A DNA stretch of 64,000 nucleotides from Sphingomonas sp. S-NIH.Pt15_0812 (lineage in GTDB: Bacteria > Pseudomonadota > Alphaproteobacteria > Sphingomonadales > Sphingomonadaceae): contig NZ_QLJH01000004.1 in the NCBI RefSeq assembly GCF_003951315.1, forward strand, positions 124,001 to 188,000. Reading direction: 5' to 3'. Positions within the stretch are counted from its first letter, which is position 1, and each line of letters starts with the position of its first letter. Below are positions 36,112 to 43,506 of this stretch, in pieces. The notes under the pieces were generated by a model. It did no database searches and was not told the origin of the DNA. It was given only the letters and a program-made list of their open reading frames with translations. The position numbers and the translations under genes were made by a program.

Positions 36112-36278
36112 GGTGATGAAGGTCCCCAGCGGCATGTTTGCCGTTCGTGTGGGGCGCTTAGGATCGCTCTGTGTAGAACCGGCGACGGTTTTGCGACGCG
36201 CGAATGACAGCGGCGATTTGGTTCACAATGGTCGCATCATTGCCACCGAGAGGGGCCGAAGGCTCGGCGATGCCATGG

Positions 36279-36306
36279 AAAAAAGGGCCCCCGCGAACGG
36301 AGGCCC
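36279..36306 (-). terminator. intrinsic terminator of the 1029-aa receptor gene
   Basis: Read on the minus strand: GGGCCTCCG, loop TTCG, CGGGGGCCC, then six T residues. It lies about 50 nt after the receptor's stop codon and is a textbook rho-independent terminator. Confidence 0.88.
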
Positions 36307-36356
36307 CATGATCCGGCCGAGGCGTCCCCACCCCGGCCGATACCCGGTTCCGGCGA

Positions 36357-39300
36357 TCAGAAGCCGAACTTCACGCCCGCGCGGAACGAGCGGCCATAGA
36401 TGCCGTCGCCGCCCTGGATCGGGTTGTACAGATAGGCGCCATAGGTCGCCGGATCGATCGGGGGCAGGTCGTTCAGCAGGTTCAGGACGTTGACGTAGAA
36501 CGAGAACTTGTCCGTCACCTTGACCGTGCCGACCATGTCGACGGTGATATAGCCCTTCACGTCGCAGGGCAGGTAGTCGACGCCCAGGCTGCAATCGCCG
36601 CGCACGCCGCCCTGGTCCTCCGCCGACAGGTTGTAGCCCGCCGTGTAGTTGACCGTGGCGCTCAGCGTATAGGCATCGGCCAGTGCGAAGGTGTTGGTCA
36701 CGTTCGCACGCCAGCGCGGCGTGCCCGAACCGGCGGTCAGGTTGTAGTTGCCGAGCGTGCCGACATACTTCTCCTTGGTGCCGTCCGGGAATTTGGTGCT
36801 GAGGTCGAGCAGCACGCTACCCTCGCCCGACACGGTCCAGCGGAAATTGTCGGAGAAGGGCACGCGCACCGTGCCGCCGATATCGATGCCCTGCGAGTGG
36901 ATCGTATTGGCGTTGATCAGCTGCGACCGCACGAAGGCGATGCGCGGCGTCGCATTCTCGAAGCCGACGCCCGGGGCGTCCGCGATGACCTCATAGCCGG
37001 CCGGGATCGCCTGGCCGCCATAATAGGCCGCCAGCGCCGGAGCGTTGGACGGCTGGGTGATCGCGCCCGTCTTCTTGATGTCGAAGAAATCGACCGTGAA
37101 GCTGACGTTGCGGATCGGCTCGAACACCGCGCCGGCGGTGAAGCTGCGCGACTTCTCCGGCTCCAGATTCTGGCTGGCCAGCGTCGTCTGCCCATAGCTG
37201 CCGCTGCGGATATAGGTCGGGCAGCTCTGGAAGGTCGCGACCGTACAGCCATATTGCGCCAGATAGGCGTCGTTGAAGATGCCGGCATTGTTGTTCACAT
37301 AGCCCGTGGTCGGCAGGGCGTTCGCCTCGCCGAAGCTTGGGATGCGGAAACCGCGCGACCAGGTGCCGCGGATCGCCAGCTGGCGGATCGGCGTGAACTT
37401 CGCACCGATCTTGGGCGAGAAGTTGCTCTGGCCCGACGAATAATGGTCGTACCGGCCCGATGCGTTGACCAGGAACTGCTCGACGATCGGCACCTGCACT
37501 TCGCCAAAGGCCGAGGTGACGGTGCGGTTGCCCTCGGTGCCGAAGGCGTTGATCGTGAAGTAGCGCTGCGTCGGCCCGTTGATGTCGGAATTCGCCGAGG
37601 GGGCGTTCACCGCCTCGTAGAAGACCGAGCCGCCGAGCGCCAACTGGACCGGGCCGCCGGGCAGGTTGAACAGCGCCTTGGACACGCTGGCCTGCGCCTG
37701 GAACAGGTCGGAGCTGGAGTCGACGATGTTGGTCGGCGTCAGGTAATCACGCACCGCCTGGCTGTTCTGCGACGGGTCGCGGAAATTGTAGCTGCCATCG
37801 GCGATCACATCGAGCAGGTGCTGGATATAGACATAGCCGCTCTGCGTGCGACGCAGGTCGCTGTGCATCGCGGTCAGGTCGACCCGGTAGTCCCAGTCGC
37901 CGAACACGGTGCCGTTGACGCCCGCCGCCGCGCGATAGACGCGGTTGCGCGTCGCGTTGGAGACGGTGGTGTCGGGCAGGAAGCCGAGCAGCGCCGCCAC
38001 CTGGCCCTGCGCCGCGAACGGGTTGTTCGGGTTCAGGCGGCCGGTCGTGGCATCGCAGACCGCGGTGCCGCGCGGGCAGACATAGACCGGCAGGGACAGC
38101 GGCGACGAGCCGGGGAAGAAGGTCGCGGCGTTCGACGAGGTCGAATATTGCGGGAAGAGGATGCCGGCCGGCGCGTTGCCGCGAATGGTCGACGGGTTGC
38201 CCGTATAGCTCGACCTCGCCTGCTGGAAGTTGACCTCCAGATAGGCTTCCGACGTATCGCCCAGCTTGCCGGTGAAGCGCGCCGAACCGCCGAACCGCTC
38301 GATCTTCGGCGCGACGACGCCGTAGCGATTGGTCCAGTCTTCCTGGCAGACGGTGGTCGGCACGCTGGCATTCGGGTTGGTGCCAGCCGCATTGCGGATG
38401 TCGTTCAGATCGGCGGCCGAGGGCGAGAAGGGCGTGCCATTGAGGCAGCCGTTGCTCAGCAGCTGATAGCGTGAACCGGCAACGCCGGTGACGGTCGTGC
38501 CGGAAAGGGTGGCCGGACGAACGTAGAAGTTCGCACCCGCCTGGGTGCCGGTATTCTGCAGGCGACCGTCCGCGCCGACGCCGTAGATGGTGTCGTTCGG
38601 ACCGCCGGTGCCGACGCCGCGCTTGTCGTCCGAGTTGAACGGATAGGGCAGGTCGCGATTGTAGACGGCTTCGCTGCGGTAATAGAAGCCGCTGATATAG
38701 GCGTTATAGCCCTTCTCATCCAGGTCGCCGGTGCCGGCGGTCAGGGTCAGGCGCTGGTTGGCGGCCAGGCCGCGCTGGCTGATGCCCGCCTCGGCGCGGC
38801 CGCTGATGCCGTTAAACTTGCGCTTGGTGATGATGTTGACCACGCCCGCGATCGCGTCCGCGCCGTAGCTGGACGATGCGCCGTCGCGCAGCACCTCGAT
38901 CCGGTCGACGATATCGTCGGGGATGGTGTTCAGGTCGACGAAGTTGCGGGTCGCATCGTCGGCGAGCGGGTAATAGGCCGCGCGCAGGCCATCGAACAGC
39001 ACCAGGGTCGAATTGGTCGACAGGCCGCGCAGCGACACCGCCGACGCGCCGCCGGCGAACGCACCGTTGGCGGTGAAGGAGTTGGTCAGCGCCGGGCCGT
39101 TGTTCGACGCCAGCGACTGGATCGCGCTCTGGATCGTGGTGATGCCGCGCTGGTCGAGATTCTCGGTGGTGATCGTGGTCACCGGCGACGGCGTCGCCGC
39201 ATCGGTCTGGCGGAACAGCGAACCGGTGACGACAATCTCGCCGCCATCGCCCGCCGCGCCGGAGGTCGCGCGCCCTTGCGCGTCGGTCGCGGTCTGGACC

Positions 39301-39446
39301 TGCGTCGCCGGATTGTCGGCGGCGCGATTCTCGGCATTGTCGGCTGCGGCCGGCACGGTCTGCGCGGCGGCCGACAGGCTGCCGAGCGCCAGCACCAGCG
39401 GTGCGGCCGTGACCATCAGGAAGGTGTTTCGCGTGAAGCGATTCAT
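36357..39446 (-). CDS. large TonB-dependent receptor (1029 aa)
   Basis: An outer-membrane receptor with a signal peptide (about 1-30, ending LSAAAQT), an Ala/Asn-rich linker, a TonB-box-like GEIVVTGSLF, and a plug with STLVLFDGLRAAYYP and RIEVLRDGASSSYGADAIAG. This is the iron-complex/oar-like receptor style frequent in sphingomonads and Xanthomonads. Four Cys in the barrel loops could form disulfides. The ATG at 39446 (MNRFTRNTFL) is preferred over an in-frame start 25 codons upstream. A perfect FNR-type site lies 62-75 nt before this start and a strong terminator follows, so it is probably a single-gene unit. Substrate unknown. Confidence 0.93.
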   Translation of the reverse strand: MNRFTRNTFLMVTAAPLVLALGSLSAAAQTVPAAADNAENRAADNPATQVQTATDAQGRATSGAAGDGGEIVVTGSLFRQTDAATPSPVTTITTENLDQRGITTIQSAIQSLASNNGPALTNSFTANGAFAGGASAVSLRGLSTNSTLVLFDGLRAAYYPLADDATRNFVDLNTIPDDIVDRIEVLRDGASSSYGADAIAGVVNIITKRKFNGISGRAEAGISQRGLAANQRLTLTAGTGDLDEKGYNAYISGFYYRSEAVYNRDLPYPFNSDDKRGVGTGGPNDTIYGVGADGRLQNTGTQAGANFYVRPATLSGTTVTGVAGSRYQLLSNGCLNGTPFSPSAADLNDIRNAAGTNPNASVPTTVCQEDWTNRYGVVAPKIERFGGSARFTGKLGDTSEAYLEVNFQQARSSYTGNPSTIRGNAPAGILFPQYSTSSNAATFFPGSSPLSLPVYVCPRGTAVCDATTGRLNPNNPFAAQGQVAALLGFLPDTTVSNATRNRVYRAAAGVNGTVFGDWDYRVDLTAMHSDLRRTQSGYVYIQHLLDVIADGSYNFRDPSQNSQAVRDYLTPTNIVDSSSDLFQAQASVSKALFNLPGGPVQLALGGSVFYEAVNAPSANSDINGPTQRYFTINAFGTEGNRTVTSAFGEVQVPIVEQFLVNASGRYDHYSSGQSNFSPKIGAKFTPIRQLAIRGTWSRGFRIPSFGEANALPTTGYVNNNAGIFNDAYLAQYGCTVATFQSCPTYIRSGSYGQTTLASQNLEPEKSRSFTAGAVFEPIRNVSFTVDFFDIKKTGAITQPSNAPALAAYYGGQAIPAGYEVIADAPGVGFENATPRIAFVRSQLINANTIHSQGIDIGGTVRVPFSDNFRWTVSGEGSVLLDLSTKFPDGTKEKYVGTLGNYNLTAGSGTPRWRANVTNTFALADAYTLSATVNYTAGYNLSAEDQGGVRGDCSLGVDYLPCDVKGYITVDMVGTVKVTDKFSFYVNVLNLLNDLPPIDPATYGAYLYNPIQGGDGIYGRSFRAGVKFGF

Positions 39447-40112
39447 GGCGATTGTCCCCTTGGCTTCCCACCCTTTTGGATCGGGAAGAATGTCAGACCT
39501 GCGGTCCTTGATATAAATCAAGCCACTGGTTCCAAAGGAAACTTGCCGGCCGCGGATCGCCCGGACAAGCAGGAGAGTCAGGGATCATGACGTTTTCACG
39601 ATCGTGTCATAAAAGAACAACGATCTATGATAGGCGCGGTCTTCGGGCGGGAATCCTGGCCGCCGGCACCCTTGCCAAGCACGCGGTCGGCATGGCACAT
39701 GGCTGAAATACCGAGATTTTTTCCTGACATCGGCCGAAAGTAAAAGTCCTCACCTATTATAAGATAGATCGTTTATTTGGTTGATCGCCACGCAGTACGG
39801 CATGGAATGCGAGGTCCACCCCAGACACGAGATCATCGCGCCATTTCAGCGATCGAGCCGGACATGGCAGCAAGTATAACCATGTATCCTTAATGTCTCA
39901 CCCGTCCCGAACTGGGCTTCGCGGCGCACGCCTCATATGGACGGCCATGCCGGCAACGCGTACAAACCCCTCTGTCGGAATATCGTCGCGCCATGGGGGG
40001 CCGAATGATCCGGAAACCTTCACTTTGGCCGCGTGTTGATATGAAAATGAAGATGGGGCGTAGGAAAAGGACGCGTAAAACCCTCGGCATCCGTGCTCGT
40101 CAGCGGGTCTTC
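39447..40112. other. 666-nt AT-richer intergenic region between divergent genes
   Basis: No convincing gene. Besides the FNR-type box it holds a palindrome CACGATCGTG (39597-39606) lying in TTTTCAC-GATC-GTGTCAT (39593-39610), which resembles a degenerate Pho box of two 7-mers spaced by 4. It also holds a strikingly A/T-rich stretch around 39740-39780. Transcription to the right would enter the PEP-CTERM gene. Two in-frame starts for that gene (39993, 40041) fall here, but the codons up to about 40085 look non-coding. Confidence 0.55.
39508..39521. promoter_or_regulatory. FNR/FixK-type site upstream of the 1029-aa receptor
   Basis: TTGATATAAATCAA is a perfect match to the TTGAT-N4-ATCAA box of FNR/FixK/Anr regulators. 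It is 62-75 nt upstream of the receptor's ATG, suitable for control by oxygen limitation. No fnr or fixK gene is in the window. Confidence 0.65.
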
Positions 40113-40751
40113 ATGCGTCGCTCGGTCTGGGCGCTCTCCGCCTTGTCGCTGCTGGCGTTCGTGCCGATCGTCGCATCCGACCATGGCCGGCAGATGGCCA
40201 GTGCGGTCGCGGCCGCCATCGCCGATCCCACCGCCCTGTTCGACCAGCGTTCACCCGGCGCACGCGCCGCCGGTGCCCTGACCCAGACCAAGCAACGCCG
40301 TCTGGCCGGCCGGAACGGCCGCACCGGCAATGCCCGCGAGCCCTTCGTCCCCGTCGAGCGCGTGCTGGCCGGCGAACGCCGCCGGCCGGGCGATGGCGTG
40401 AACATCCCGGGCTTCGCACCAGCCGGCGGTGTCGAGACCCCCCTGCCCGGCGATGCACCGCCGCCGGTCGGCGATGCCTTCCTGCCGCCAGCGGGAGTGA
40501 CCGGTGGCGGCGGCTCGTCCGTGCCGGTCGCGCCGATCATCGGTGGCGGCGGGGGTGGCAGCGGCATCGGCGGCGGCGGTGGCGGCGGCGGTTCGACGCC
40601 CACGCCGCCGCCCACACCGACGCCGACGCCCGAACCCTCGCCCGTTCCGGAGCCGGCCACCTGGCTGCTGACGCTGACCGGCTTCACGGCCCTGGCGACG
40701 GCCCTGCGCCGCCGCCGCCGTCTCGACCAGGCGCGTCCGGAACAGGCGTGA
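40113..40751 (+). CDS. PEP-CTERM sorting-domain protein, Pro/Gly-rich
   Basis: A 212-aa exported protein: basic N-terminus and signal-like helix (MRRSVWALSALSLLAFVPIV), a basic low-complexity body, Gly-rich runs and a TPTPPPTPTPTPEPSP stretch. It ends with VPEPATWLLTLTGF, a short hydrophobic helix and RRRRR, a full PEP-CTERM signal. Such proteins are processed by an exosortase and are linked to exopolysaccharide; no exosortase is in the window. I prefer the ATG at 40113 because upstream in-frame codons (AGG, AAA-rich) look atypical, but 40041 is possible. Its stop overlaps the L,D-transpeptidase start. Confidence 0.78.
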   Translation: MRRSVWALSALSLLAFVPIVASDHGRQMASAVAAAIADPTALFDQRSPGARAAGALTQTKQRRLAGRNGRTGNAREPFVPVERVLAGERRRPGDGVNIPGFAPAGGVETPLPGDAPPPVGDAFLPPAGVTGGGGSSVPVAPIIGGGGGGSGIGGGGGGGGSTPTPPPTPTPTPEPSPVPEPATWLLTLTGFTALATALRRRRRLDQARPEQA

Positions 40752-41383
40752 TGCGCCGTCTCGCGTGGCTGGTGGCGGCCATGCCGCTGCTGGTGCTCGC
40801 CTATCTGGCCGTCGCGCCGGACCGTGCACGGATCGTGCAACCGCGCGTCGAGCAGCCCTATCGCCGCGCCGAAGGGCGGCTGATCTTCGCGCCGGACAAG
40901 GTCCCGTCGCTGGCGCTGCCGGATGGCTCGCATCGCCGCGTGCGCAGCGTGCTCGACATTCCCCAGGCGATGCACTTCGGCGACTATGTCTGGAACGACA
41001 CCGACGTGCCCGCCGGCCCGGTCTGGGTGCGCGTCGATCTCGGCCGACAATTGCTGTCCGTGTTCCGCGCCGGGCATGAGATCGGCTCGGCGGTGATCCT
41101 CTACGGCACCGACGGGATGCCGACGCCGACCGGCGTCTTCCCCATCAAGGCCAAGGCGGCCGAGCATGAGTCGAGCCTGTACGAGGCGTCGATGCCCTTC
41201 ATGCTGCGCCTGACCGATGACGGCGTCGCCATCCATGCCAGCCTGGTCCAGCGCGGCTCGGCGACGCATGGCTGTGTCGGCATCCCGGAAAGCTTCGCGC
41301 GCCACCTGTTCGCGCAGGTCAAGCTGGGCGATCCGGTCGCGATCCTGCCGGCCGACGCGTCGTCCTCGGGCAAGCAGGCTTAA
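40751..41383 (+). CDS. L,D-transpeptidase (YkuD family)
   Basis: A 210-aa protein anchored or exported by an N-terminal hydrophobic segment (residues 4-22). The YkuD catalytic region has His162 in IHASLVQRGS and the active-site HGCVGIP with Cys173-176 (Cys175). The family forms 3-3 cross-links in peptidoglycan or attaches proteins to it in the periplasm. The ATG shares one base with the stop of the PEP-CTERM gene (TGATG), so the two are made together. A GTG one codon earlier is the only alternative start. Confidence 0.92.
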   Translation: MRRLAWLVAAMPLLVLAYLAVAPDRARIVQPRVEQPYRRAEGRLIFAPDKVPSLALPDGSHRRVRSVLDIPQAMHFGDYVWNDTDVPAGPVWVRVDLGRQLLSVFRAGHEIGSAVILYGTDGMPTPTGVFPIKAKAAEHESSLYEASMPFMLRLTDDGVAIHASLVQRGSATHGCVGIPESFARHLFAQVKLGDPVAILPADASSSGKQA

Positions 41384-41465
41384 TTTTCCGCTAACCAGCG
41401 ACGGGAACCGGGTGCTTACGCCTATCATGGGATGAGGGACCATCATCCATGAGAGGTCTGCATCG

Positions 41466-41990
41466 ATGTTCGGCAAACGAGCGGCGGCGGTGGTGGCGCG
41501 CGTGGCGATCCTCAGCGTCGCCCCCTTCATGCTGGGAGCGACCGGCTTCACGAATAATTTCGACGCCCGCATCCTGGCCGCGCACAATCGCGAGCGGATG
41601 GCGATGGGCGTCGCGCCGTTGCGCTGGGACCCCGTTCTGGCGCAGCGCGCGCAGCAATGGGCCAATTACCTGGCGGTGACCGGACGCTTCGAACATGCCC
41701 CCGAACGGCCCGTGAACCCGGACGGCGAAAATATCTGGGCGGGCAGCAAGGGCTATTTCATCGCCGAGCAGATGGTCGACGGCTGGATTCGCGAGAAGCG
41801 CTTCTTCAAGCCCGGCAGCTTCCCCGACAACAGCACCACCGGCCGGCTGGAGGATGTCGGCCACTATACCCAGCTCGTCTGGCGCGCGACCGGCGACGTC
41901 GGCTGCGCCCGCGCGCAAAGCTGGCGCGAGGACATATTGGTCTGCCGCTATGCCGAGGCGGGCAATTATATCGGCGAGACGCCGTTGTGA
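41466..41990 (+). CDS. CAP-domain (SCP/PR-1) secreted protein
   Basis: A 174-aa protein with a signal peptide (about 1-25) and a full CAP domain: AAHNRERMAMGVAPLRWD, GENIWAGS, VGHYTQLVWRATGDVGC and CRYAEAGNYIGE, the four family blocks with the conserved His/Glu cavity residues. Bacterial CAP proteins are exported and poorly understood; roles in lipid or glycan binding and proteolysis have been proposed. GAGAGG at 41451-41456 is a good ribosome site. It follows the L,D-transpeptidase by 82 nt on the same strand. Its last 25 nt overlap the end of the convergent gene. Confidence 0.93.
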   Translation: MFGKRAAAVVARVAILSVAPFMLGATGFTNNFDARILAAHNRERMAMGVAPLRWDPVLAQRAQQWANYLAVTGRFEHAPERPVNPDGENIWAGSKGYFIAEQMVDGWIREKRFFKPGSFPDNSTTGRLEDVGHYTQLVWRATGDVGCARAQSWREDILVCRYAEAGNYIGETPL

Positions 41991-42484
41991 GGGGGGCGGC
42001 AGCGCTCCTGATGGTGGCACCATGACGGCCAGATCTCGTCGATCGCCGCTATGCCAGCCTTTGTGGGTCCGAGCCGGTACGCTTCACATTGGGCTGGCTG
42101 ATATGTTCCGACGTCCATGGGCCTCACGACCACGGGTGCGTGCCCGAACTGGTCAGCCGTTATATCGACGATGAAAGCTTCCGCTTCGACCCATGCATGG
42201 CCCGCCCAGCCTTCGGCCGTGAGGATTCCACAATTCACCCCCGTGACGCCGAGGCCCGGCACGGGAGGCTGACCGCTTTGCAGGCACGCCTCGATTCCTC
42301 GGTCATGAAGCGCCCTCACGAGAAACAGGCTCGATCGAACGCATGTCCATTGCGAAGATATGGTCGGCATGGGCGGCCCCCATATTTGATGCCAACGCAA
42401 CCAGTGGGGATGCAGGAACGCCCGAGCGGCGGTCGCCACGTCGTAGAGCGCCGCCTGAACATCCATCCCCACCGATCCCTCCAT
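41966..42484 (-). CDS. small Cys-His-Asp enzyme, transglutaminase/papain-like fold predicted
   Basis: A 172-aa protein. Its ATG shares one base with the stop of the GT4 gene (TGATG), and the composition is coding-like to the end. The pattern WTCVRSSLFLVRAL (Cys48), GHAWVE (His96) and IVDITADQF (Asp107) is the order and spacing of a transglutaminase-like/papain-fold catalytic triad. There is no signal peptide or membrane span, so it is probably cytoplasmic. I do not recognise the exact family; a role in modifying the glycan or a peptide made by its operon is a guess. The 3' end overlaps the convergent CAP gene by 25 nt. Confidence 0.75.
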   Translation of the reverse strand: MEGSVGMDVQAALYDVATAARAFLHPHWLRWHQIWGPPMPTISSQWTCVRSSLFLVRALHDRGIEACLQSGQPPVPGLGVTGVNCGILTAEGWAGHAWVEAEAFIVDITADQFGHAPVVVRPMDVGTYQPAQCEAYRLGPTKAGIAAIDEIWPSWCHHQERCRPPHNGVSPI

Positions 42485-43491
42485 CACCGCCCCAGAATCT
42501 CCCGGTACAGCGCCACATAGGCATCCGCCATCCGGTCGACGCTGAACCGTTCCGCCACCGCGCGGCGGCAGGCGGCGCGGTCGATGGTATCGATCCGGCC
42601 GATCGCGTCCAGCGCCTCTTCGGGCGTGTCGACCAGGAAGCCGGTGACGCCATCGTCGATCAGTTCGGGCATCGATCCGCGCCGCGCCGCGATCACCGGC
42701 GTGCCGCAGGCCATCGCCTCGATCACCGACAGGCCGAAGGGTTCGTCGAAATTGATCAGGTGGAGCAGCGCCTTGGCCCCGCCGAGCGCCTGCACCCGCG
42801 CCTCGCCGCCGACCGGTCCGTGATAGCGGATGTCCGCGCCCAGATGCGGCGTCACCTCGCGATCGTGATAGCCGCCGTCCTGGACGATGCCGTACAGGTC
42901 CAGGCCGTGGCCGCTCGCCCGCGCCGCCGCGATCGCCTCGCCCGCGCCCTTGTCGGGATGGATGCGGCCAAAGAACAGCAGGTCGTCGCCCGGCGCCGGC
43001 TGGAAGGGGAAGTCGTCCAGCACGATGCCGTGATGGATGGTCGCGGCATAGCGCAGCGCGGGATGCCGGTCCGAATCGCTGATCGCGACATAATGGACGC
43101 GGTCCTGATAGGGCCGGTACATCGGCAGGATGCGGTCGGACGAGAAGCCGTGGATCGTCGTCACCATCGGCGTCGCGACCAGCCCGGAAAAGCCGTGCGC
43201 GGGAAAATCCGCCTGGTTGTGGATCAGGTCGAACCGGTCCGCCTGTTCGAACAGATGCGCCAGGTGACGGAATTCCCACACCTTGGCATCGATCGACGGG
43301 TCTTCGGAATAGGGCGCGGGCACCACGCCGTCGAGCCGCGCAGCCGTCTGGCTGTCGAGCGTGGCGAACAGCGTCACGTCGACGCCGCGCGCGACCAGCG
43401 CCTCGGTCAGCAGGCTGGTGACCAGTTCCCATGGGCCATATTGGCGCGGCGGCGTGCGCCAGGCGATCGGCGCCAGCATCGCGATCTTCAT
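42484..43491 (-). CDS. glycosyltransferase, family 4
   Basis: A 335-aa GT-B fold, GT4-type retaining glycosyltransferase. The N-terminus MKIAMLAPIAWRTPPRQYGP is the usual GT4 opening, LLFFGRIHPDKG starts the nucleotide-sugar domain, and EPFGLSVIEAMACGTPVIA (about residues 253-271) is the E-x7-E motif. It lacks membrane spans, as expected for a cytoplasmic enzyme. It lies 15 nt after a GH13 gene and is coupled to the small Cys-His-Asp gene. Donor and acceptor are unknown; the GH13 partner hints at alpha-glucans or trehalose-like sugars. Confidence 0.92.
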   Translation of the reverse strand: MKIAMLAPIAWRTPPRQYGPWELVTSLLTEALVARGVDVTLFATLDSQTAARLDGVVPAPYSEDPSIDAKVWEFRHLAHLFEQADRFDLIHNQADFPAHGFSGLVATPMVTTIHGFSSDRILPMYRPYQDRVHYVAISDSDRHPALRYAATIHHGIVLDDFPFQPAPGDDLLFFGRIHPDKGAGEAIAAARASGHGLDLYGIVQDGGYHDREVTPHLGADIRYHGPVGGEARVQALGGAKALLHLINFDEPFGLSVIEAMACGTPVIAARRGSMPELIDDGVTGFLVDTPEEALDAIGRIDTIDRAACRRAVAERFSVDRMADAYVALYREILGR

Positions 43492-43506
43492 ATCTATCCT
43501 TGTCTG

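Noticed and set aside
41966..43432. A single 488-aa protein covering the GT4 region
   Set aside because: Its first two thirds are a shadow of the glycosyltransferase; only the last 172 codons are real and have their own start, given as a separate gene.
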